A DNA stretch of 8,932 nt from an uncultured Lachnospiraceae bacterium (GTDB lineage Bacteria; Bacillota; Clostridia; Lachnospirales; Lachnospiraceae): positions 1-8,932 of the forward strand of contig CACZQU010000015.1 of NCBI GenBank assembly GCA_902783305.1, read 5' to 3'. Position numbers and translations under genes: made by a program. Shown one piece after another: positions 1 to 6,222 of this stretch. Below the pieces are notes generated by a model. It was given only the letters and a program-made list of their open reading frames with translations, made no database searches and was not told the origin of the DNA. The number at the start of each line of letters is the position of its first letter. Position 1 is the first letter of the stretch.

Positions 1-1
1 A

Positions 2-664
2 CCGATGACATCGATGAAGGTGCTGGCGGACTCGCTGGTCGGACAGCAGGGGGTGCCGGAAGAGCTCTATCAGGAATTCCTGTCCGATATTGCCAGAGAG
101 ATTGACCGGGAAAGCAAAATCATATCAGACCTTCTCAGTCTGGTCCGCCTGGACAAAAAGACAGCGGATCTGGTGATTACGCATGTAAGCATCAACAGCC
201 TGGTGGAGAGAATTCTGAAGGGGCTTCGTCCGATTGCGGATCAGAGAAGTATTTCTCTGATTCTGGAGAGCTACCGGGAGGTATCCGCGGATGTGGACGA
301 GACCAGGTTTTATTCCGCGGTGTCCAATCTCGTTGAAAATGCGATTAAGTATAATGTCGATGACGGCTGGGTCCGGGTGAGCGTGGATGCGGATCACCAG
401 TATGCTTTTGTGACGGTGGCGGATTCCGGGATGGGAATCCCCAAGGAATCCATTGAAAGGATTTTTGAGCGTTTTTACAGGGTGGATAAGTCTCATTCCC
501 GGGAGGTCGGAGGGACGGGTCTCGGACTGGCGATTACCAGGAGTGCCATTACGGCTCACAAAGGGACGATCACGGTGGAAAGTAAGGAAGGAGTCGGAAC
601 GACCTTCCGTGTGAAAATTCCATTGACCTACATACCGCAGGAAACGCCGCCGGCGGGAATCTGA
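2..664 (+). CDS. Sensor histidine kinase, C-terminal part (5' truncated by window edge)
   Basis: This is the cytoplasmic kinase core of a two-component sensor, which autophosphorylates on a histidine and passes the phosphate to a response regulator. The reading frame is open from the first full codon (Pro, bases 2-4). That residue and the following MTSMKVLADSL match the end of the HisKA H-box (HELRTPLTSMK...), so the catalytic His, the sensor domain and the membrane segments lie to the left of the window. The ATG at base 5 is internal. Counting from that Met, the N-box is NLVENAIKYN (108-117), the G1 box DSGMGI (140-145), the F-box IFERFYRVD (153-161) and the G2 box GGTGLGL (169-175), so the HATPase_c domain is complete and looks active. 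The short tail after 205 is Pro-rich. The GerMN gene follows 13 bp later, so they are probably co-transcribed, and a response regulator gene is expected upstream. The PhoR/WalK-like class is likely, but signal and partner cannot be told. Confidence 0.93.
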   Translation, partial: PMTSMKVLADSLVGQQGVPEELYQEFLSDIAREIDRESKIISDLLSLVRLDKKTADLVITHVSINSLVERILKGLRPIADQRSISLILESYREVSADVDETRFYSAVSNLVENAIKYNVDDGWVRVSVDADHQYAFVTVADSGMGIPKESIERIFERFYRVDKSHSREVGGTGLGLAITRSAITAHKGTITVESKEGVGTTFRVKIPLTYIPQETPPAGI

Positions 665-677
665 AAGGCAGGAGAAG

Positions 678-1625
678 ATGAGACGAGGATGCTTTTGCCG
701 GGGATTATGTCTGGCGCTGCTGCTGTGTCTGCTGCTTTTTTGCCGCTGCTTTGCCCAGGAAGAAGCACAGACGGCTTATGAACTGTATTATCTGGATCAC
801 GACGAAACGATTCTGCTCACGACGCCCTATCTGTATGAGGATGATTCGACAGATGATCTGCTCCGGCAGCTCATGACCAGACTCAATGAGAAGGAACGTC
901 AGCAGGATGGCCGCAGTCTTCTGCCTGGAGAAGTGATGATCAATTCCTATACGATTTCCGATGGAGTGCTGGACCTGGAGTTTTCCGAGGCTTATCGGAA
1001 TATGGATTACACCAGGGAGATTCTGCTGCGGGCTGGTGTGGTTTTTACCTTTGTGCAGGTTCCTCAGATTTCGAAGGTCAGCTTCCGGATCGGAGCAGAG
1101 CCCCTTAAGGATCTGGAGGGAAACGAAGTGGGTCCTATGGACGCCTCCGATTTTGCGGATTTAGGAAACAATACGTCCGGCGCTTACCGGTATGACAGCT
1201 TTGTCCTTTATTTCGCTTCCAGGGACGGAAATCATCTGGTGGAGGAGAAAAGGAATGTTTATTACCGAAGAAGCCTCAGGCGGGAGAGAGTGATCGTGGA
1301 GCAGCTGGCAAAAGGACCGATGGAGAAGGATCATTATCCTTCGGTTTCAGCCAATACGCTGGTCAACGACATACAGATTTATGACGGGGTATGCCATCTG
1401 GATCTGAACGGGGCATATGTGGATTATCAGGAAGATGTCCCCGCCCGTACAGCTGTCTATTCCGTGGTCAATTCTCTGATTGCCTCCGGAGACATCAGCT
1501 CAGTCCGGATTACCGTCGATGGAAATGAGAAGCGGATGATGGATGACGCAGTATCCCTTAACCGGTATTACCGGTGGAACAGCAAAATCATGGAAGAAAA
1601 AACCGATGCGGAGTCAGAAGACTGA
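678..1625 (+). CDS. Secreted protein with two GerMN domains
   Basis: This is a 315-aa exported protein of the GerMN (sporulation/spore germination) superfamily. Residues 1-26 form a signal peptide with a Leu/Cys-rich core (about 9-22) and a plausible cut after CFA. Cys22 and Cys24 are not preceded by a proper lipobox, so a lipoprotein is possible but not supported. Two GerMN repeats follow: residues about 34-150 (LLRQLMTRL, LDLEFSEAY, ILLRAGVVFTF, VSFRIGAEPL) and about 173-295 (VIVEQLAKGP, CHLDLNGAYVDY, AVYSVVNSLI, VRITVDGN). A charged tail follows. The ATG is preceded by AGGCAGGAGA (666-675) at close spacing. GerMN proteins act at the cell envelope or forespore, and GerMN domains also occur in actinobacterial LpqB, which partners the kinase MtrB. 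The location right after a histidine kinase suggests an envelope accessory of that sensor; this is inference. The domain call is good, the role unknown. Confidence 0.88.
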   Translation: MRRGCFCRGLCLALLLCLLLFCRCFAQEEAQTAYELYYLDHDETILLTTPYLYEDDSTDDLLRQLMTRLNEKERQQDGRSLLPGEVMINSYTISDGVLDLEFSEAYRNMDYTREILLRAGVVFTFVQVPQISKVSFRIGAEPLKDLEGNEVGPMDASDFADLGNNTSGAYRYDSFVLYFASRDGNHLVEEKRNVYYRRSLRRERVIVEQLAKGPMEKDHYPSVSANTLVNDIQIYDGVCHLDLNGAYVDYQEDVPARTAVYSVVNSLIASGDISSVRITVDGNEKRMMDDAVSLNRYYRWNSKIMEEKTDAESED

Positions 1626-1626
1626 G

Positions 1627-2025
1627 ATGATGGAGAACAGCAGGGAACTGAAGGACAAGTATCATGAGATTGTAAAGAGACTGCATCCGGATGCCAATCC
1701 CGGATGCAGCCAAAGGCAGCAGGAGCTGCTGCTCAGAGCGATCGAATTCTACCGGAAAGGGGATCTTGACGGGATGAGGGCGGTTTATACCGAGCTTTCC
1801 CGGGATGGGGCTGTACCGAGGGTGGAAAAGGACGCAGACGCAGATCATCTTCTCAGGGAACTGGGGAGACTGGCGGCTTTCCAGATGAGATCGGTCAGGT
1901 CTGCGGTCCGGGAAATCAGGCAGTCGGAGCTGGGCAGGGATCTTTTTGGAGAACTGAATGTGAAAGAACAGTGGAAAGAAGCGGAAAGCTTTTACACCCG
2001 GGTTTTCAGAAGATGGCTGGAATAG
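1627..2025 (+). CDS. Small J-domain-like protein (HPD motif)
   Basis: This is a 132-aa soluble, strongly charged protein. Residues 7-26 (ELKDKYHEIVKRLHPDANPG) match helix II and the HPD loop of J domains, with HPD at 20-22. A helix-III-like segment follows (QRQQELLLRAIEFYRKGDLDGMRAVY). The usual helix I (YxxLGV...) is missing or very short. Known J domains use HPD to stimulate the ATPase of DnaK/Hsp70. The C-terminal half (about 60-132) is helical and Arg/Glu-rich, with no motif I recognise. The frame is open further upstream, but starts at 1543 or 1606 would overlap the GerMN gene and add low-complexity residues. The ATG at 1627, one base after the previous stop, is chosen and implies translational coupling; the adjacent ATG at 1630 is equally possible. 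No strong Shine-Dalgarno sequence is present. Clostridial genomes carry similar short 'J domain-containing' proteins. The client is unknown. Confidence 0.75.
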   Translation: MMENSRELKDKYHEIVKRLHPDANPGCSQRQQELLLRAIEFYRKGDLDGMRAVYTELSRDGAVPRVEKDADADHLLRELGRLAAFQMRSVRSAVREIRQSELGRDLFGELNVKEQWKEAESFYTRVFRRWLE

Positions 2026-2038
2026 TCGTCGACGCTGT

Positions 2039-2044
2039 AGGAGG
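2039..2044 (+). promoter_or_regulatory. Ribosome binding site deciding the comEC start
   Basis: AGGAGG lies 7 nt before a GTG at 2052 that is in frame with the ComEC reading frame. An in-frame ATG at 1971 lies inside the J-domain gene without a comparable site and would add 27 residues unlike the family. The GTG start puts the first membrane segment (PLCMFCIVFAAGIFIMNLAG) at the N-terminus, as usual for ComEC. Confidence 0.85.
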
Positions 2045-2051
2045 TGATGAA

Positions 2052-4352
2052 GTGACAAGACGCCCGCTGTGCATGTTCTGTATAGTGTTTGCGGCAGGGA
2101 TTTTTATCATGAATCTGGCAGGACTGCCGGTTATACGGGGGAATCCTTTGCCGGATGATATTCAGGAGAGAATCGAAAAAAATCCGGAAGCAGAGGTTGC
2201 CGGGGAAGCTGTCCGGATCCGGGATACGGAATATGGGACTTCTCTGATCCTGAAAAACGCGAAGCTGGTCGAGAACCAGAAGGAAACCGTTTCCGTCGGA
2301 AACCTGAAGGTGTATACCCGTCAGCCGACAGTCCTGAAGGAAGGCTCCTTCGCCAGGCTTTCAGGCAGACTGGAAAGGATAGAAGGACCATCCAATCCGG
2401 GCGAATTTGATAATCAGATCTATTATTCCTGTGATCATATCTATTATTATCTGAAAAAAGCAGTCTTAATCAAACAATCCCATTCTTATTCTTTCTGGAA
2501 ACAGGGCCTTTCCGAGGCCAGAAATCAATGTAAAACCATATTCTCGCTTTATGCCCGTGAAGCAGCCCCTTTTTTTGACGCAATTCTCCTGGGGGACAAA
2601 ACAGGGCTGGATGAAGAGATAAAGCTTCGGTTCCAGATGGCGGGAATCATCCACATCCTGGCTATCTCCGGCCTTCATATCAGTATTCTGGGTATCGGAC
2701 TTTTTTCCCTTCTGAGAAAAGCCGGTTTCACAATTCCCACAGGAGGAATCATCTGCCTGCTGATTATGATCACCTACGGACAGCTGACCGGGTCCGGGGT
2801 ATCGGTCATGAGATCGGTCACGATGTTTGTACTGATGATCGGCGCCAGACTGACCGGCAGGATCTATGATCTGCCGACGGCTCTGGGTGCCGCGGCTATC
2901 CTTCTTCTCCTGGACAGCCCTTCTTATCTTGGAAATGTCTCCTTTCTTCTTTCCTTCAGCGCTGTGACAGGTACCGCTGTGACAGGCAGAATCTTTGTTT
3001 CGGCAGGAGAACGATGGATAAAAGCCGTTTTCTCCGAAAACAGCCGTTCATCCTTCGGGATCTCCCGGATCCTTCCACCCTTTCTCACCTCTCTGGCCGT
3101 CCACCTCACTACGCTTCCGATCCTGCTGTATTTTTACGGAGAAATCAGCCATGCCGGTATCATCCTGAATCTGCTGGTGCTTCCCACCGTGGCACTGGTT
3201 CTCATCAGCGCGCTTGCGGTTCTGGTATCAGGAGAAATTGCATGGATAATCACCGGAGGAAAGACTGTGCCCATCGTCTGCCTGACAGCTGTTCCCGGAA
3301 GGCTTGGCCTTCAGCTTTATCAGGCGCTTGGAGATCTTACCGGACGACTTGGGATGAAACCATGGGTGGGGGGACGGCCCGGATGGCAGCAGATCCTGAT
3401 ATATTATACACTGCTGACAGCAGCTGTGCTGCTGCTGCGCAAGGGAGAGGACACCGGGGATAAAGGCGATATGCTTCACCTGTGGCCGGCTGTCCTGCTG
3501 ATCGCCGCAGGACTGTGGGTTATCGCACCCCACAGAGCTTCAGACCTGAAAATAACCTGCCTGGATGTAGGCCAGGGAGATGGAATTGTACTCAAGACAC
3601 CGGAGGGAACGGCCTTCCTGATTGACGGAGGCAGCAGTGACAAAAACCGGCTGGGAAGGAATCAGCTGCTTCCTTTCCTCAAAAGTCAGGGGATTTCCAG
3701 GCTGGAAGGGGTTCTGATTTCCCATACGGATATGGATCATATCAGTGGAGTGGTGGAACTGATGGAGCTTCTGGCAAGACGGCTTTCTTCAGTCTCCATA
3801 GACACGCTGTACCTCCCTGACTGGGGAAAGGATCCCCCAAAGGAATGGAGGGATCTGGAAGCGCTCGCCGAAGACTGCGGGATAGAGGTACAGAAAATGA
3901 AAAAAGGGGACCGGCTGGTCAGCGGAAATCTGATCCTGGAGGCCCTTGCACCCGAAAAGGGAGCAAAAGGGATGGATGTCAATGAAGAATGTCTGGTTCT
4001 TCAGGCTTCCTATGGAAGCTTTTCTTCACTGTTTACCGGAGATATCGGAGAAGAGACAGAGAAAAAGCTTCTGGGCTGCCTTATTGACGTCGATTTTCTA
4101 AAGGTCGCACATCATGGGTCCGGATACAGCACCTGCCAGGACTTTGTGAACAAAACCCGGCCGGAAGGAGCCGTAATTTCGTGCTCTGCAGTCAACCGGT
4201 ATGGACATCCCTCCCCTGAAGTGATCAGGCGCCTGGAATCCTCAGGCTGCTCTTTGGGGCTTACGATGACGGACGGCGCAGTGACAGTTCTGACCAACGG
4301 CAGCTCCTGGCACATGGAAACCATGAAAGAAAGGAAAACGGGGAATCCCTGA
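2052..4352 (+). CDS. comEC: ComEC/Rec2-family DNA internalization channel
   Basis: This is a 766-aa polytopic membrane protein (GTG start), the normal size for ComEC, which carries single-stranded DNA across the cytoplasmic membrane during transformation. An N-terminal membrane segment (about 4-25) precedes an OB-like DUF4131 region (about 45-140, with SGRLERIEGPSNPGEFD). The Competence domain (about 175-490) has many hydrophobic helices and the signature AISGLHIS (204-211). The C-terminal metallo-beta-lactamase domain starts at about 498 with LDVGQGDG. It keeps the metal-binding HTDMDH (558-563), TGDIG (662-666), AHHGS (686-690) and RYGHP, so the nuclease-like site looks intact. There is no frameshift or premature stop, so the gene looks functional. 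No comEA or comF lies in the window. The gene is last in the kinase-GerMN-J cluster and is followed by a hairpin. Whether the host is naturally transformable cannot be judged. Confidence 0.96.
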   Translation: MTRRPLCMFCIVFAAGIFIMNLAGLPVIRGNPLPDDIQERIEKNPEAEVAGEAVRIRDTEYGTSLILKNAKLVENQKETVSVGNLKVYTRQPTVLKEGSFARLSGRLERIEGPSNPGEFDNQIYYSCDHIYYYLKKAVLIKQSHSYSFWKQGLSEARNQCKTIFSLYAREAAPFFDAILLGDKTGLDEEIKLRFQMAGIIHILAISGLHISILGIGLFSLLRKAGFTIPTGGIICLLIMITYGQLTGSGVSVMRSVTMFVLMIGARLTGRIYDLPTALGAAAILLLLDSPSYLGNVSFLLSFSAVTGTAVTGRIFVSAGERWIKAVFSENSRSSFGISRILPPFLTSLAVHLTTLPILLYFYGEISHAGIILNLLVLPTVALVLISALAVLVSGEIAWIITGGKTVPIVCLTAVPGRLGLQLYQALGDLTGRLGMKPWVGGRPGWQQILIYYTLLTAAVLLLRKGEDTGDKGDMLHLWPAVLLIAAGLWVIAPHRASDLKITCLDVGQGDGIVLKTPEGTAFLIDGGSSDKNRLGRNQLLPFLKSQGISRLEGVLISHTDMDHISGVVELMELLARRLSSVSIDTLYLPDWGKDPPKEWRDLEALAEDCGIEVQKMKKGDRLVSGNLILEALAPEKGAKGMDVNEECLVLQASYGSFSSLFTGDIGEETEKKLLGCLIDVDFLKVAHHGSGYSTCQDFVNKTRPEGAVISCSAVNRYGHPSPEVIRRLESSGCSLGLTMTDGAVTVLTNGSSWHMETMKERKTGNP

Positions 4353-4366
4353 AAGCCGTTGAAGCA

Positions 4367-4402
4367 CAAGAAGGGGAGACCGTTATCCGGTCTCCCCTCT
4401 TG
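4367..4402 (+). terminator. Long hairpin after comEC, probable terminator
   Basis: An 11-bp perfect stem (AGGGGAGACCG, 4372-4382, with CGGTCTCCCCT, 4388-4398) closes a 5-nt loop. Past a single bulged A (4371) it extends by CAAG/CTTG (4367-4370 with 4399-4402). It starts 15 nt after the comEC stop, as expected for the end of the cluster. It lacks a clear T-tract (TGCGTAAAAG follows), so it may act as a 3'-end stabiliser or a weak terminator. Confidence 0.65.
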
Positions 4403-4457
4403 CGTAAAAGGTTGGGAAAGAGTATGAAAAAAGCAAAACAATAAAAGGAAGGTATCT

Positions 4458-4520
4458 ATGGTGAACAGATGTCGTTTCCTTCATCTGATGTCCCGTATTA
4501 TAAAATCCTTTTGTGTTTGA
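4458..4520 (+). CDS. Possible 20-codon small ORF
   Basis: ATG at 4458 runs to TGA at 4518-4520 and encodes a basic, Cys-containing 20-residue peptide that begins MVNRCRFLHL and ends SFCV. A good Shine-Dalgarno stretch (AGGAAGG, 4446-4452) lies 5 nt before the ATG. A six-codon ATG-to-TAA unit (4424-4444) sits just upstream. The coding DNA contains an inverted repeat, CAGATG (4466-4471) with CATCTG (4482-4487). I see no obvious promoter and recognise no family. It could be a leader peptide, a small membrane-active peptide or chance. Confidence 0.25.
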   Translation: MVNRCRFLHLMSRIIKSFCV

Positions 4521-4667
4521 ATCATGTGCAAGCTGTGAAAAAATGATGAACTGGTTTACGTGGGCGGCGTTACGGTTAACCCATGAACATAAGATCAGGC
4601 TAAAAGTAACACTACACAATGACCAGAATGTTACAGACCGTGAATTGTCCGAGTCGATAATTGCGGA

Positions 4668-4696
4668 TTGACGTAAGCCCCGTTTTGCTGTACAAT
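4668..4696 (+). promoter_or_regulatory. Near-consensus vegetative promoter for the nitroreductase gene
   Basis: The -35 box TTGACG (4668-4673) and -10 box TACAAT (4691-4696) are separated by exactly 17 bp, each one mismatch from sigma-A consensus. The expected transcription start is about 4703, which leaves a leader of roughly 130 nt before the start codon at 4836. Confidence 0.82.
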
Positions 4697-4702
4697 CAAT
4701 TA

Positions 4703-4835
4703 TCTGTAGTTCTATTCTGGGGTGAGTATATCCGTCATCCTCAGGCAGGTAAAGCCGATCCAGGAGATTGTGGGTTCTGCCTGATTTCAGGCTGGATGGC
4801 CGAAACCGGATTTTTCTGGCGTAAAGGAGAGAAAC
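4703..4835 (+). promoter_or_regulatory. Structured 5' leader with competing helices (riboswitch- or attenuator-like)
   Basis: Two incompatible folds can be drawn. Fold A is a nested long stem: ATCCG (4730-4734) with CGGAT (4807-4811), CATCC (4736-4740) with GGATG (4794-4798), and TCAGGCAG (4741-4748) with CTGCCTGA (4777-4784). It ends at a run of five T (4811-4815), so it could act as a weak terminator. Fold B pairs GCC-G-ATCCAG (4754-4763, one bulged G) with CTGGATGGC (4792-4800) around a small hairpin, GCCTG/CAGGC (4779-4783 with 4788-4792). It reuses strands of fold A. The Shine-Dalgarno AAGGAGA (4824-4830) lies just downstream. I do not recognise a named riboswitch family, and the fold is hand-derived. 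Confidence 0.45.
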
Positions 4836-5372
4836 ATGGATTTCAAAGAACTGATTGAAAAGAGGAGAAGCGTACGCAGCTTTTCCCCGGATAAGAGGAT
4901 TGCCCGCGAACTGCTGGAAGAGATTCTGGAGGAGGCTCAGATGGCTCCCTCCTGGAAAAATTCCCAGACACCACATGCTTATGTTGTGGAAACACCAGAG
5001 AAAGTACAATGGCTTCGCACCAGCTGTCTTCCTTCCTTCAATCAGAAAAGCTCTCAGAATGCCTCTGCCTTTGTGATTACGACTTATGCATCGGGAATCT
5101 CCGGATTCACGGCCGGCGCGGCGGAGAATGAGAGAGGAAATGAGTGGGGAGCTTATGATACCGGCCTGAGAGATGCTTATCTTGTCCTGGCTGCAGCCAA
5201 TGCAGGCATTGATTCTCTGATCATGGGGATCCGGGACGAAGCTGCGCTCAGGAAGGAATTCGGGATCCCTCTGGAGGAGGAGATCGTTTCGGTGATCGCC
5301 CTCGGTTTCAGGGAGGTCGAACCGCCCTTCAGACCCCGCAAGGAGCTGGATGAGGTTGTCAGAATGATCTGA
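4836..5372 (+). CDS. Nitroreductase-family FMN protein
   Basis: This is a 178-aa cytoplasmic flavoprotein of the nitroreductase superfamily, which binds FMN at a homodimer interface and reduces nitroaromatics, quinones or related substrates with NAD(P)H. The N-terminal RRSVRSF (10-16) is the FMN phosphate/ribityl-binding signature. APSWKNSQ (37-44) is the usual second FMN contact loop. GLRDAYLVLAAANAGIDSLIMG (110-131) is the conserved central helix and loop, and IALGFRE (154-160) with a basic RPRK (166-169) close the fold. Length is normal for the short class. The ATG follows AAGGAGA (4824-4830). The gene is single, driven by its own strong promoter through the structured leader and closed by a terminator at 5415-5449. 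The substrate cannot be inferred, and many relatives have unknown physiological roles. Confidence 0.92.
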   Translation: MDFKELIEKRRSVRSFSPDKRIARELLEEILEEAQMAPSWKNSQTPHAYVVETPEKVQWLRTSCLPSFNQKSSQNASAFVITTYASGISGFTAGAAENERGNEWGAYDTGLRDAYLVLAAANAGIDSLIMGIRDEAALRKEFGIPLEEEIVSVIALGFREVEPPFRPRKELDEVVRMI

Positions 5373-5414
5373 TCCAGGGCTGGACCAGAAACGGTAATCG
5401 TGACCTTGCATTTG

Positions 5415-5449
5415 GCCGGATACACACTGATGTGTGACCGGCTTTTTTT
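5415..5449 (+). terminator. Intrinsic terminator of the nitroreductase gene
   Basis: GCCGG (5415-5419) pairs with CCGGC (5438-5442). After a small internal loop, CACAC (5423-5427) pairs with GTGTG (5432-5436) around a TGAT loop. Seven T follow directly (5443-5449). It lies 42 nt after the stop codon and is a typical strong rho-independent terminator. Confidence 0.9.
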
Positions 5450-5541
5450 GACCTTACAGCTGTCTGCGGCTGGATCAGCGAATGGCGGCTTCCGGCAGAT
5501 TTATGGTTACCGTTCCTAATGTTCATGCAATTATTTTTTTC

Positions 5542-5570
5542 TTATGGAATGGTCAAAAATATGTTACACT
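5542..5570 (+). promoter_or_regulatory. Probable extended -10 promoter of the carD-like gene
   Basis: An extended -10 element, TGTTACACT, lies at 5562-5570 (TG at 5562-5563, hexamer TACACT at 5565-5570). The best -35 at 17-bp spacing is the poor TTATGG (5542-5547). The surrounding DNA is AT-rich, as promoters are. The transcript would start near 5577, about 60 nt before the start codon. A second -10-like TATACT near 5600 lacks a good -35. Confidence 0.5.
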
Positions 5571-5636
5571 TTATTAAAATTAAGTCCAAAATAAAAGGAT
5601 ATACTGATTAGAGTATGGTAGAAAGGGGTAGAAGAC

Positions 5637-6164
5637 ATGTTCGATGTTGGGGAATTAATCATTTATGGGAATAATGGCGTTTGCAAGGTGATGAGCGTGT
5701 CCACGCCCAGCATTTCCGGAATTGATGATGACAGGCTGTACTATGAGCTGAAGCCTTTTAATCAGCGGGAGGGACGGATTATGACTCCTGTTGAGAATAA
5801 AAAGATTCCAATGCGGCGTATCCTGAACAGGGAAGAAGCCACTCAACTGATTCAGGAAATGCCTCAGATCGAAATGTTGTGGATTGAGAGTGACAAGACC
5901 CGTGAAGCACAGTACAAAGAATGCATCCGCAGCGCGGACTGCCGGGAATGGGTCCGGATGATCAAGACTCTTTATAAGCGCCGCCAGGACAGGCTTCGCC
6001 AGGGCAAGAGGATGACGGCCACCGATGAGAGATATCTCAGGCAGGCAGAGGATTATCTGTACTCCGAGCTTTCTATTCCTCTTGGGATACCGAAGGAGCA
6101 GATGGAGAGCTACATCACGGAGAATATTGAACATTTGCAGGACGAAAAAGAAGATCAGTGCTGA
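5637..6164 (+). CDS. CarD/CdnL-family transcription regulator
   Basis: This is a 175-aa cytoplasmic protein. Residues 1-62 (MFDVGELIIYGNNGVCKV ... YYELKP ... RIMTPVENKKIPMRRIL) form the CarD/TRCF RNA-polymerase-interaction domain. Residues about 64-165 form the all-helical C-terminal domain (EEATQLIQEMPQIEMLWI, WVRMIKTLYKRRQDRL, MTATDERYLRQAEDYLYSELS). Family members bind the RNA polymerase beta subunit and stabilise open complexes at the promoter without specific DNA binding. Length matches Firmicutes members. The ATG is preceded by GAAAGGGG (5621-5628), a moderate site. The gene is monocistronic, with terminators on both sides. Trp105 lies in the helical domain where other members use a Trp to wedge the DNA bubble, but the equivalence is not shown here. 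The last codons build the terminator stem. The call is firm, the regulon unknown. Confidence 0.93.
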   Translation: MFDVGELIIYGNNGVCKVMSVSTPSISGIDDDRLYYELKPFNQREGRIMTPVENKKIPMRRILNREEATQLIQEMPQIEMLWIESDKTREAQYKECIRSADCREWVRMIKTLYKRRQDRLRQGKRMTATDERYLRQAEDYLYSELSIPLGIPKEQMESYITENIEHLQDEKEDQC

Positions 6165-6182
6165 CACACTGATCTTCTTTTT
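6145..6182. terminator. Bidirectional terminator between convergent genes
   Basis: A perfect 16-bp stem (6145-6160 with 6167-6182) with a 6-nt loop has AAAAA at its left foot and TTTTT at its right foot, so it works on both strands. It terminates the carD-like gene on + and the phosphodiesterase gene on - (stop at 6223). The carD stop codon TGA (6162-6164) lies in the loop, so the ascending arm is coding sequence. Confidence 0.93.
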
Positions 6183-6222
6183 ACGTTTCATGATCTGCAG
6201 CAGCTTTTCTGAACAGCAATGG

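Larger units (their letters stand above)
4353..4835. other. 483-bp gene-poor interval between comEC and the nitroreductase gene
   Basis: Reading left to right, the interval holds the post-comEC hairpin, an AT-rich stretch with a possible 20-codon ORF (4458-4520), about 150 bp with nothing recognised, a strong promoter (4668-4696) and a structured leader up to the nitroreductase start. The only structure in the unassigned 4521-4667 part is a short inverted repeat, GTAACA (4606-4611) with TGTTAC (4629-4634), upstream of the promoter. It could be an operator but is short enough to be chance. No tRNA or known ncRNA was seen. Confidence 0.6.

Noticed and set aside
1971..2051. ATG at 1971 as the comEC start
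   Set aside because: It lies inside the J-domain gene without a ribosome site. The GTG at 2052 has a perfect AGGAGG at ideal spacing.
4703..4835. FMN (RFN) or cobalamin riboswitch in the nitroreductase leader
   Set aside because: Short look-alikes such as GTAAAGCC, CTGGATGG and CCAGGAGA occur, but the conserved cores of both families are absent and the leader is too short for a full cobalamin element.
4383..5411. Open frame of 342 codons on the minus strand opposite the nitroreductase gene
   Set aside because: It lies antisense to a gene with clear family motifs and crosses the promoter, leader and comEC hairpin. Its translation has no recognisable domain, and no ribosome site precedes it.
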